Shown here one piece after another: positions 24,486 through 35,289 of a stretch of 64,000 bases of DNA. The notes below the pieces were generated by a model. That model saw only the letters and a list, made by a program, of their open reading frames with translations, had not been told where the DNA came from and searched no databases. The stretch's first letter is position 1. Each line of letters starts with the position of its first letter. The DNA is from Symbiodinium natans (lineage: Eukaryota; Sar; Dinophyceae; Suessiales; Symbiodiniaceae). Location of the stretch: contig CAJNDS010002650.1 in assembly GCA_905221605.1 (NCBI GenBank), forward strand, positions 264,888-328,887. The letters are read 5' to 3'. The translations under genes and the position numbers were made by a program.

Positions 24486-24639
24486 TCGAACCCAGCTGTG
24501 CCATCGTGATCCCTATGGGGCTGACATCAAGTGAAACAGGGCTCTCTCAGGTCACGGGCTCACTCACAGACAGGCAGGAGGGGGGGGCCTCCCTGGACAC
24601 TGCGTCCTTTCCTTCATCATCTCGACTTTGCAGCTAGGG

Positions 24640-25258
24640 TTTAGGGTTTTAGGGTTTAGGGTTTAGGGTTGAGGGTTTTCCATAGGTTGTCTATTGGATT
24701 TAATTTGTTTCCTGTGGTTTTCGGTTTTGACAGGTTTTCATTGGTTGTTATAGGTTTTCTGTTGGTTTTTATTGGTTTTCTATTGTTCTGTATTGGTTTT
24801 CTATTGGCTGTTATTGGTGTTCTATTGGTTTTCTATTGGTTTCGATTGGTTTTCTATTAGGGTTTAGGGTTTTCCATTGGTTTTCTATTGGATAGGGCTT
24901 GGTAGGGCTTAGGGCTTTGTAGATATAAGGGCTTCCAAGGGCGCTTAGGGCCAGGGCTTAGGGGCTTAGGCTTTGCTGGGATCAGGGCTTGGCAGGGCTT
25001 CGGGCTTCGTGTCGGGCTTAGGGCTTTGCAGGGCTTTGGGTTTAGGGTTTAGGGTTAGGGTTTTCCATTGGTTTTCTCTCGGGTTTTATTGGTTTTCTGT
25101 TGGTTTTCTATTGGTTTCGATAGGTTTTCTTTGGTTTTTGTAGGTTTTCTATTGGTGTTTATTGGTTTTCTATTGTTCTGTATTGTTTTGTATTGTTTTT
25201 TATTGGTTTAATTGGTGTTCTATTGGTTTTCTATTGGTTTCGGTTGCTTTTCTATTAG
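24640..25258. repeat. TTTTCTATTGG minisatellite, block 1, with GGGCTT block
   Basis: A T-rich imperfect repeat built from GGTTTTCTATTGG words, preceded by TTTAGGG repeats (24643-24680) and interrupted at about 24893-25055 by a GGGCTTAGGGCTT-rich block. The Phe/Leu/Val-rich ORFs are artefacts. Confidence 0.9.
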
Positions 25259-25370
25259 GGTTGAGCCCTACGACCACACGTCTTGCCGCAGGTTTACCAT
25301 CTGTGTCAACACCGTCCCTGCCATGCTTTCCGAGAAATTTCAGCTCAAATTCGTCGAGGCCTCCACGCGC

Positions 25371-26158
25371 GTGTCTAGGGCACCGTGCCCGAACCTTGAT
25401 AACGTCCATGCTGCCAGTGCATCCATTGCCCACAGCAACACTGTACCAGTACGTGCGAGTGTCTAGGGCACCGTGCCCGAACCTTGATAACGTCCATGCT
25501 GCCAGTGCGTCCATTGCTCACAGCAACACTGTACCAGTACGTGCGAGTGTCTAGGCCCTAAGGCACCGTGCCCGAACCTTGATAACGTCCATGCTGCCAG
25601 TGCATCCAATGCCCACAGCAACACTGTACCAGTACGTGCGAGTGTCTAGGGCACCGTGCCCGAACCTTGATAACGTCCATGCTGCCAGTGCATCCATTGC
25701 CCACAGCAACACTGCACCAGTACGTGCGAGTGTCTAGGCCCTAAGGCACCGTGCCCGAACCTTGATAACGTCCATGCTGCCAGTGCGTCCATTGCCCACA
25801 GCAACACTGTACCAGTACGTGCGAGTGTCTAGGGCACCGTGCCCGAACCTTGATAACGTTCATGCTGCCAGTGCGTCCATTGCCCACAGCAACACTGTAC
25901 CAGTACGTGCGAGTGTCTAGGGCACCGTGCCCGAACCGTCCATGCTGCCAGTGCGTCCATTGCCCACAGCAACACTGTACCAATACGTGCGAGTGTCTAG
26001 GGCACCGTGCCCGAACCTTGATAACGTTCATGCTGCCAGTGCGTCCATTGCCCACAGCAACACTGTACCAGTACGTGCGAGTGTCTAGGGCACCGTGCCC
26101 GAACCTTGATAACGTCCATGCTGCCAGTGCGTCCATTGCCCACAGCAACACTGTACCG
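25371..26158. repeat. 88-bp tandem repeat, about nine copies
   Basis: Copies start with GTGTCTAGG at 25371, 25459, 25547, 25642, 25730, 25825, 25913, 25993 and 26081. Most spacings are 88 bp. Two are 95 bp because of an inserted CCCTAAG-like word, which is a telomere-type half repeat, and one is 80 bp after a small deletion. Unit content is conserved to within a few bases. There are no unique spacers, so this is a plain satellite and not a CRISPR array. Confidence 0.95.
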
Positions 26159-26240
26159 GGCTCGATGCTTTGGTGTGGATTCCGCAATGTTTCTCAGACA
26201 TTCGCCGGGTCAGCAAGAAAATTGCCCGCTCTGGCCTTGC

Positions 26241-26244
<4 letters not shown>

Positions 26245-26278
<34 letters not shown>

Positions 26279-26283
26279 ACACA

Positions 26284-26327
<44 letters not shown>

Positions 26328-26383
26328 CACACACACGCACACGCACACGCACACGCACACGCACACGCACACGCACACCCACA

Positions 26384-26420
<37 letters not shown>
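26245..26420. repeat. (CA)n microsatellite with CACACG stretch
   Basis: About 175 bp of CA repeat containing CACACG and CACTCA variants; ORFs across it are artefacts. Confidence 0.97.
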
Positions 26421-26599
26421 TCAACGGCACTTCTCACGAGAGGTATGCGTCTGGGACGCTGAATTTTATAAAACGGCGTCCTAACATAAACGACTTTTCC
26501 GCGACTCGTGAAGCTACAAAACACTGCAAATAACGATACGGGAAGCATGTGCGACACAAATCGCTCTAGTCGAAGCGCGGCAAAACGCGCGGGCGGAGC

Positions 26600-28680
26600 G
26601 GGGTTGAGGGTTTTCCATAGGTTTTCTATTGGATTTAATTTATTTCCTGGGGTTTTCTATTGGTTTTGACAGGTTTTCATTGGTTGTTATAGGTTTTCTA
26701 TTGGTATTGGTTTTCTATTGGTTTTTATTTGTGTTCTATTGGTTTTCTAGTTGTTTCGATTTGTTTTCTATTAGGGTTTAGGGTTTTCCATTGGTTTTCT
26801 ATTTGATAGGGCTTGGTGGGGTTTAGGGTTTAGGTTTTTCTATTTATTTGTTTTTTATTGGTTTTTATGGGTGTTCTATTGGTTTTCTATTTGTTTCGAT
26901 TGGTTTTCTCTTAGGGTTGAGGGTTTTCCACAGGTTTTCTATTGGATTTAATTTATTTCCTGTGGTTTTCTATTGGTGTTGACAGGTTTTCATTGGTTGT
27001 TATAGGTTTTCTATTGGTTTTTATTTGTGTTCTCTTGGTTTTCTATTGGTTTCGATTGGTTTTCTATTAGGGTTTAGGGTTTTCTATTGGTTTTCTATTG
27101 GATAGGGCTTGGTAGGGCTTAGGGCTTGGTAGGGCTTAGGGCTTGGTAGGGCTTAGGGCTTGGTAGGGCTTAGGGCTTTGTAGATATATGGGCTTCGAAG
27201 GGCGCTTAGGGCCAGGGCTTAGGGGCTTAGGCTTTGCTGGGATCAGGGCTTGGCAGGGCTTCGGGCTTTGCAGGGCTTTGGGTTTAGGGTTTAGGGTTTT
27301 CCATTGGTTTTCTCTCGGGTGTTATTGGTTTTCTTTTGGTTTTCTGTTGGTTTCGATCGGTTTTCTATTGGTTTTTGTAGGTTTTCCATTGGTTTTCTAT
27401 TTGTTTTTATTGGTTTTCTATTGTTCTGTATTGTTTTTTATTGTTTTTTTTTTGGTTTCTATTTTAGGTTTTTTCTATTTGTTTTTTTATTGGTGTTCTA
27501 TATTGGTTTCGATTGGCTTTCTATTAGGGTTGAGGGTTTTCCATAGGTTTTCTATTAGATTTAATTTATTTCCTGTGGTTTTCTGTTGGTTTTTATTGGT
27601 TTTCTATTGTTCTGTATTGATTGGTGTTCTATTGGTTTTCTATTTGTTTCGATTGGTTTTCTATTAGGGTTTAGGGTTTTCATTGGTTTTCTATTGGATA
27701 GGGCTTGGTAGGGTTTAGGGTTTGAGGTTTAGGGTTTAAGTTTTTTTTTTTGTTTTTTATTGGTTTTTATTGGTGTTCTATTAGTTTTCTATTGGTTTCG
27801 ATTGTTTTTATTAGGGTTTAGGGTTTTCCATTGGTTTTCTATTGGATAGGGCTTGGTAGGGCTTAGAGCTTTGTAGATATAAAGGCTTCGAAGGGCGCAT
27901 AGGGCCAGGGCTTAGCGGCTTAAGCTTTGCTGGGATCAGGGCTTGGCAGGGCTTCGGGCTTTGCAGGGCTTTGGGTTTAGGGTTTAGGGTTTTCCATTGG
28001 TTTTCTCTCAAGTGTTATTGGTTTTCTTTTGGTTTTCTGTTGGTTTCGATCGGTTTTCTATTGGTTTTTGTAGTTTTCTAATTGGTTTTCTATTGGTTTT
28101 TATTGGTTTTGTATTGTTCTGTATTGTTTTTTTGGTTTTTATTGGTTTTTATTGGTGTTCTATTGGTTTTCTATTGGTTTCGATTGGTTTTCTATTCGGG
28201 CTTCGGGTTTTCCATTGGTTTTCTATTGGAAAGGGCTTGGTATGGTTTAGGGTTTAGGTTTTTCTATTTGGTTTTTATTGGTTTTTATTGGTGTTCTGTT
28301 GGTTTTCTATTTGTTTCGATTGGTTTTCTCTTAGGGTTGAGGGTTTTCCATAGGTTTTCTATTTGGATTTAATTTATTTCCTGTGGTTTTCTATTGGTGT
28401 TGACAGGTTTTCATTGGTTGTTATAGGTTTTCTATTGGGTTTTAATGGTGTTCTATTGGTTTTCTATTGGTTTCGATTGGTTTTCTATTGGGGTTTAGGG
28501 TTTTCTATTGGTTTTCTATTGGATAGGGCTTGGTAGGGCTTAGGGCTTGGTAGGGCTTAGGGCTTTGTAGATATAAGGGCTTCGAAGGGCGCTTAGGGCC
28601 AGGGCTTAGGGGCTTAGGCTTTGCTGGGATCAGGGCTTGGCAGGGCTTCAGGCTTCGTGTCGGGATCTTGCCAGGCCGAG
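26600..28680. repeat. TTTTCTATTGG minisatellite, block 2, with three GGGCTT blocks
   Basis: The T-rich repeat resumes and includes three copies of a ~150-190-bp GGGCTTGGTAGGGCTTAGGG block (near 27106-27275, 27850-27985 and 28527-28660), related to the block at 24893. The word GCTTTGCTGGGATCAGGG lies near 27231, 27925 and 28619, so a higher-order unit of about 690-700 bp is repeated. Confidence 0.9.
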
Positions 28681-28779
28681 TTCTTCGCGTCTCCGGCAGC
28701 AACTACAGCCGTGCGTGGAAGAGTGGGCAAGGACTGGCGCTGGTTGCGTATGGCGTCTTATGATAGTATGCTTGCAGAG

Positions 28780-29460
<681 letters not shown>

Positions 29461-29856
29461 TAGCCATGTGTAGTCTATATGTCTATATTGATAGTTGCTT
29501 CTGCTTAAAGTATGGCGGGCAATCGAAGGAAGCAGTCATCGAGGCTTCTGTTCGAGGCCGCAGGTTGCCGCAAGTTGCTTGGACGGCAGTGTTCGTATGC
29601 GGGAAGTGTTTCAGTGCTTTGTGTCGTGACCGAATCTTTGAGTGTCAGTGTTGCTGTTGCTTGATACAGCGAGCGGTGCCAAGACCCCGGCCAATGCAAG
29701 CTTTGCGAGCTCTCCAAAGACAGCATCGCCGCGTTGTCGCGGAGTTCCCCGTTTATTCCTACGAGGCAGAACCTTTTCCGACTGTTTGATTTTTTGTGTT
29801 CGGTCCAACTGCGGCAAAAGTTCGTAGAAACAAGCAGTCGCGCCGCCAGGTCCATT

Positions 29857-29887
29857 GGGTTTAGGGTTTAGGGTTTAGGGTTTAGGG
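29857..29887. repeat. Interstitial TTTAGGG repeats (4-5 units)
   Basis: A short perfect run of TTTAGGG. A second degenerate run (TTTAGGG/TTCAGGG) lies at about 30522-30600. Confidence 0.9.
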
Positions 29888-30748
29888 TGTCTCAGTGAGT
29901 GGGCGCGCTGGTGCTGAAAGCACCCAGGCGCGTGCCCCGACTTGCAGGAGCCCACCCGCGCGCTGGCGCTCCACCCTCGCCTTAACCTCTACGAGTTTAG
30001 GGTTCTTTTGAATTCTGGTATATTCTGATCGTGTTTTTGCTATTTTTCTTTTTTCCAGGGGTTGGGTTTAGAAGCTCGGCATCGATGCAGAAGTTCGCAG
30101 CCCCTTGGCGTTGCAAGGGATGATGTCCATCATTCGAGGGCTTCTGGGCGGGCCAAAATCAGAGGTTTGGGACCTTTGTGGGGGTTGCTGCCACCGTCGC
30201 CTCGCTGATGCTGCATCCGGAACGTCTTGTTTGGGAGGCGGCGGCTTTGTGATGCCTTCAAAAAGCGCCAGAAAAGTCCGAGGTTTGGGCTTGGGGCTGG
30301 CTGCCGCTTTTGCTTCTTCTTTGTTGGGGTTCCTTGTCGGTGTTGGAGGTTTGGCATCAGGGTCCTGTCAGGGGCCTTCCGGGCAGGGGCCGCCCAGGCA
30401 GGGGCCTGCCAGGCAGCCTCCGTCTGGACTGGCTCTGACGGCGTCTGGTCGCCACCGCGCTCCGTAGGGCTTCTGGCTTCGGAGCTACCTCGCCTGCCGG
30501 CTTCGACGGCCCCGAGCTCACTCAGTTTAGGGTTTAGGGGTTAGGGGTTTAGGGTCCAGGGCTTCGGGTTTAGGGTTCAGGGTTCAGGGTTTAGGGTTTG
30601 CTTTTTTTTGGGAAAGCTATTCCATCCAAGACTTGTCCATAGGTGGGGGGTCAAAATTGGGCGGGGAGAGATGGGTGGGGTGGGCTGTGCGACTTGATTG
30701 CGAATGTGTGCAGACTGTGGGGATTGGTTTGGGATTGTTGCGACTTGA

Positions 30749-31000
30749 GTGGATCAGCTTCTGCGCACAGCCTGTGTGGGCAGTGTCTTCAGGGTTTACG
30801 GTGGAAAACTCAGGAAAGAGCTCTGGAAGTTTTTGGCCACACGTGGCCACATTTCTGGGAAGTATGAGAGGCCCCAGCACACATCGATAAACCGCTTGGA
30901 AGAGCCAGCTCTTGTTCCTTGTTTTGATGAGCTTCCATCACTATCTGCAGGGTTTAATGTCAATGATGCGGTCTGCGCATTGGATCTATGGGCTTTATGA
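30749..31000 (+). CDS. Unrecognised ORF, possible exon
   Basis: An 83-codon open frame on the + strand. Its later half (ELWKFLATRGHISGKYERP..., CFDELPSLSAGFNVNDAVCA) has ordinary protein composition and lies between degenerate telomere-like patches. No domain was recognised and no splice model was possible. It may be chance. Confidence 0.2.
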   Translation: MDQLLRTACVGSVFRVYGGKLRKELWKFLATRGHISGKYERPQHTSINRLEEPALVPCFDELPSLSAGFNVNDAVCALDLWAL

Positions 31001-31560
31001 GCCTCTCTTCCGAATACACGAATACCCCTAGCAGGCAATCTCAGTTTGCTTTTTAGCTTTGGTTGGGCCGCCCTAACCAGTCACCACAATTGCCGAACAG
31101 AATGACAGGACGCAAAGCCGTTGCTCAAATGAGCGGGGACCCCAAAGCCCTGAGCGAATCTGTCGGTAGGGCTTGCGGGCATCACTTGCCCCTTACTTGA
31201 TAGTTGCGAGGTCACGAGTATCCCAGACTGGCGACAAAGAACTGCGAAAAGGGAAAGCTCGTTTTCGTAGAGTGGGGTTGAAGTAGAAAAGAACAAAGCA
31301 CCAAACAGAACACCGTGGCAACATGAGAGTCAATATAACACCAGAAGCACTTGAGGGGCAAAGTAAGCTCTAAGCCTTAATCCCCGAAACCCTGAAGCAT
31401 TCTTTAACGACTGTTGCCCCAAAGACTTGAGCAAGCGGGTCGCCGTGAAGTGCGCTCTTAAGCGCTGCGTGCAAGACAAAAGCATGAGCTGCGCGTCTGG
31501 GCCCCCGTAGGCCCGCGCAGCGAATGCAGGTTTTGGCGCGCGCAGCGCCTAAATTTTTTA
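31000..31560. other. No gene seen
   Basis: Unique-looking sequence without a recognisable coding signal, bordering the telomere-type arrays. Confidence 0.5.
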
Positions 31561-31672
31561 AATAACCCTAAATCCCTTAAACCGAGAACCCTAATCCCTA
31601 AATCGTAAAAACCCTCAAAACCCTAATTCCTAAACGGTAACAACCCTGAAAACCCTAATTCCAAAACGGTTC
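31561..31672. repeat. Degenerate C-strand telomere-like repeats
   Basis: Imperfect CCCTAA(A), CCCTAAT and CCCTCAAAA words run along the + strand until about 31665, immediately before the G-strand array begins. The telomere-type orientation switches at this point. Confidence 0.75.
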
Positions 31673-31673
31673 A

Positions 31674-31781
31674 GGGTTTAGGGTTTAGGGTTTAGGGTTT
31701 AGGGTTTAGGGTTTAGGGTTTAGGGTTTAGGGTTTAGGGTTTAGGGTTTAGGGTTTAGGGTTTAGGGTTTAGGGTTTAGGG
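31674..31781 (+). repeat. TTTAGGG array, left edge of the satellite
   Basis: About 15 near-perfect TTTAGGG heptamers, G-rich strand on +. Confidence 0.97.
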
Positions 31782-31783
31782 TG

Positions 31784-34774
31784 TAGCACGGGTCAGCTGA
31801 ACGTAATAGTGTGAAGACATGCCCACCCCAAGGCCACCCTATCACAACTCACTGCGAAACCAAACCGGAGCCAGCCAAAACCAAGCCAGCCATTCAAAAT
31901 CCGCGAAACCGAGCCGGAGCCAGCCCAAACTAAGGCAACCATTCAAAACTCACACGTCGAACATTCTTGGAGGATTCTGAAAACTAGTTAGAACAGCCCA
32001 AGCCTTTAGTGACTAGACTTCTGGGTTTTTCTTGGGGCCATAAGGCAAAGGATCCCCCTTCAGGTTTACGCGAAGGGGACGGTCTGGGCCGAAGGGCCCT
32101 CTCACAGAAAACTCAGGCGTGAACTTGCAGGTTGTGGGTCACTTGGGTCCATAAGGCAAAGGACTCTCCTTCAGGTTTGCGCGAAGGGGACGGTCTGGGC
32201 CGAAGGGCCCTCTCAAAAAAGAGGTTGCACTGCACCCCTAGTCTGGCCCAAAGAACCAGAGCAGGGCCACCACCAGGTTTAGGGTTTAGGGTTTAGGGTT
32301 TAGGGTTTAGGGTTTAGGGTTTAGGGTTTAGGGTTTAGGGTTTAGGGTTTAGGGTTTAGGGTTTAGGGGGTTTAGGGTTTAGGGTTTAGGGTTTAGTAGC
32401 ACGGGTCAGCTGAACGTAATAGTGTGAAGACATGCCCACCCCAAGGCCACCCTATCACAACTCACTGCGAAACCAAACCGGAGCCAGCCAAAACCAAGCC
32501 AGCCATTCAAAATCCGCGAAACCGAGCCGGAGCCAGCCCAAACTAAGGCAACCATTCAAAACTCACACGTCGAACATTCTTGGAGGATTCTGAAACTAGT
32601 TAGAACAGCCCAAGCCTTTAGTGACTAGACTTCTGGGTTTTTCTTGGGGCCATAAGGCAAAGGATTCCCCTTCAGGTTTACGCGAAGGGGACGGTCTGGG
32701 CCGAAGGGCCCTCTCACAGAAAACTCAGGCGTGAACTTGCAGGTTGTGGGTCACTTGGGTCCATAAGGCAAAGGACTCTCCTTCAGGTTTGCGCGAAGGG
32801 GACGGTCTGGGCCGAAGGGCCCTCTCAAAAAAGAGGTTGCACTGCACCCCTAGTCTGGCCCAAAGAACCAGAGCAGGGCCACCACAGGTTTAGGGTTTAG
32901 GGTTTAGGGTTTAGGGTTTAGGGTTTAGGGTTTAGGGTTTAGGGTTTAGGGTTAGGGTTTAGGGTTTAGGGTTTAGGGTTTAGGGTTTAGGGTTTAGGGT
33001 TTAGGGTTTAGGGTTTAGGGTGTAGCACGGGTCAGCTGAACGTAATAGTGTGAAGACATGCCCACCCCAAGGCCACCCTATCACAACTCACTGCGAAACC
33101 AAACCGGAGCCAGCCAAAACCAAGCCAGCCATTCAAAATCCGCGAAACCGAGCCGGAGCCAGCCCAAACTAAGGCAACCATTCAAAACTCACACGTCGAA
33201 CATTCTTGGAGGATTCTGAAAACTAGTTAGAACAGCCCAAGCCTTTAGTGACTAGACTTCTGGGTTTTTCTTGGGGCCATAAGGCAAAGGATCCCCCTTC
33301 AGGTTTACGCGAAGGGGACGGTCTGGGCCGAAGGGCCCTCTCACAGAAAACTCAGGCGTGAACTTGCAGGTTGTGGGTCACTTGGGTCCATAAGGCAAAG
33401 GACTCTCCTTCAGGTTTGCGCGAAGGGGACGGTCTGGGCCGAAGGGCCCTCTCAAAAAAGAGGTTGCACTGCACCCCTAGTCTGGCCCAAAGAACCAGAG
33501 CAGGGCCACCACCAGGTTTAGGGTTTAGGGTTTAGGGTTTAGGGTTTAGGGTTTAGGGTTTAGGGTTTAGGGTTTAGGGTTTAGGGTTTAGGGTTTAGGG
33601 TTTAGGGTTTAGGGTTTAGGGTTTAGGGTTTAGGGTTTAGGGTTTAGGGTGTAGCACGGGTCAGCTGAACGTAATAGTGTGAAGACATGCCCACCCCAAG
33701 GCCACCCTATCACAACTCACTGCGAAACCAAACCGGAGCCAGCCAAAACCAAGCCAGCCATTCAAAATCCGCGAAACCGAGCCGGAGCCAGCCCAAACTA
33801 AGGCAACCATTCAAAACTCACACGTCGAACATTCTTGGAGGATTCTGAAAACTAGTTAGAACAGCCCAAGCCTTTAGTGACTAGACTTCTGGGTTTTTCT
33901 TGGGGCCATAAGGCAAAGGATTCCCCTTCAGGTTTACGCGAAGGGGACGGTCTGGGCCGAAGGGCCCTCTCACAGAAAACTCAGGCGTGAACTTGCAGGT
34001 TGTGGGTCACTTGGGTCCATAAGGCAAAGGACTCTCCTTCAGGTTTGCGCGAAGGGGACGGTCTGGGCCGAAGGGCCCTCTCAAAAAAGAGGTTGCACTG
34101 CACCCCTAGTCTGGCCCAAAGAACCAGAGCAGGGCCACCACCAGGTTTAGGGTTTAGGGTTTAGGGTTTAGGGTTTAGGGTTTAGGGTTTAGGGTTTAGG
34201 GTTTAGGGTTTAGGGTTTAGGGTTTAGGGTTTAGGGTTTAGGGTTTAGGGTTTAGGGTTTAGGGTTTAGGGTTTAGGGTGTAGCACGGGTCAGCTGAACG
34301 TAATAGTGTGAAGACATGCCCACCCCAAGGCCACCCTATCACAACTCACTGCGAAACCAAACCGGAGCCAGCCAAAACCAAGCCAGCCATTCAAAATCCG
34401 CGAAACCGAGCCGGAGCCAGCCCAAACTAAGGCAACCATTCAAAACTCACACGTCGAACATTCTTGGAGGATTCTGAAAACTAGTTAGAACAGCCCAAGC
34501 CTTTAGTGACTAGACTTCTGGGTTTTTCTTGGGGCCATAAGGCAAAGGATCCCCCTTCAGGTTTACGCGAAGGGGACGGTCTGGGCCGAAGGGCCCTCTC
34601 ACAGAAAACTCAGGCGTGAACTTGCAGGTTGTGGGTCACTTGGGTCCATAAGGCAAAGGACTCTCCTTCAGGTTTGCGCGAAGGGGACGGTCTGGGCCGA
34701 AGGGCCCTCTCAAAAAAGAGGTTGCACTGCACCCCTAGTCTGGCCCAAAGAACCAGAGCAGGGCCACCACCAGG
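31784..34774. repeat. Composite satellite: five ~494-bp units separated by TTTAGGG arrays
   Basis: Units are 31784-32277, 32397-32888, 33023-33516, 33652-34145 and 34281-34774 (494, 492, 494, 494 and 494 bp). Between them are 119-135 bp of TTTAGGG repeats, so the full period is about 613-629 bp. Copies are almost identical. Each unit has an internal ~111-bp duplication (ATAAGGCAAAGGA ... GGGCCGAAGGGCCCTCTCA twice) and a second internal duplication (GAAACC(A/G)A(A/G)CCGGAGCCAGCC twice). Two hairpins are obvious: CCCCTTC/GAAGGGG with a 10-nt loop, and GGGCC/GGCCC with a 4-nt GAAG loop. Copies 1, 3 and 5 read GGATCCCCC, while 2 and 4 read GGATTCCCC. No ORF of note. It resembles telomere-associated satellite DNA. 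Confidence 0.95.
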
Positions 34775-34862
34775 TTTAGGGTTTAGGGTTTAGGGTTTAG
34801 GGTTTAGGGTTTAGGGTTTAGGGTTTAGGGTTTAGGGTTTAGGGTTTAGGGTTTAGGGTTTA
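34775..34862 (+). repeat. TTTAGGG array abutting Helitron copy 1
   Basis: Twelve TTTAGGG heptamers plus TTTA (88 bp). The array stops after TTTA, where the element begins with TTGAAC. Confidence 0.95.
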
Positions 34863-34873
34863 TTGAACTTATT
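34863..34873. repeat. 3' terminal inverted repeat and hairpin, copy 1
   Basis: TTGAACTTATT at the element's 3' tip. The same DNA also starts a 5-bp hairpin (TGAAC, 9-nt loop, GTTCA). Its inverted partner is at 48863-48873. Confidence 0.7.
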
Positions 34874-34904
34874 AAGGGTTCAGGTCCGGGGAAAGTTTCG
34901 AGGA

Positions 34905-35205
34905 GTTTTGAGGAGTTTTGAGGAGTTTTAAGGAGTTTCGAGGAAAGTTTCCAGGAGTTTTTTTTTTGGATTTTTGATAGGGTTCATGCTCAGAACGCTG
35001 GGTCATGCTCGTGCGTGTAACACTCGTGTAGCACTGTAACACGTGCAACCAGACTTTGAGGAGTTTCGAGGGTTTTTTTTTTTTGGGATTTTTGATAGGG
35101 TTCATGCTCCGAAAGCTGGGTCGTGCTCGTGCGTGTAACACTGTGGGTCATGCTCATGCGTGTAGCAGTGTAACACGTGCAACCAGACGCTGTAAGTCCT
35201 AGGCA
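34905..35205. repeat. Duplicated ~120-bp block near the 3' end of copy 1
   Basis: Two diverged copies of a segment running GAGGAGTTTCGAGG, T-run, GGATTTTTGATAGGGTTCATGCTC, then CTGGGTC(A/G)TGCTCGTGCGTG and GTAACACGTGCAACCAGAC. The GAGGAGTTTT decamer at its start is repeated, once more in copy 1 than in copy 2. The block is non-coding and may form the 3' replication end. Confidence 0.75.
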
Positions 35206-35289
35206 GGCGTTGGTTCTTTTGCATGGATACGCCGTGCTGTCACGCTGCCGCGCCTCTGCTGTACTTGTCAGGGCGCAAACACCTACACT

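Noticed and set aside
25371-26158. CRISPR array look-alike
   Set aside because: Regular 88-bp repeats without unique spacers in eukaryote-type DNA; it is a tandem satellite.
31784-34774. Spliced-leader, 5S or other small RNA gene in the satellite unit
   Set aside because: No dinoflagellate spliced-leader core (CCGTAGCCATTTTGGCTCAAG-type), 5S or tRNA box signature was found. Hairpins alone are not enough.
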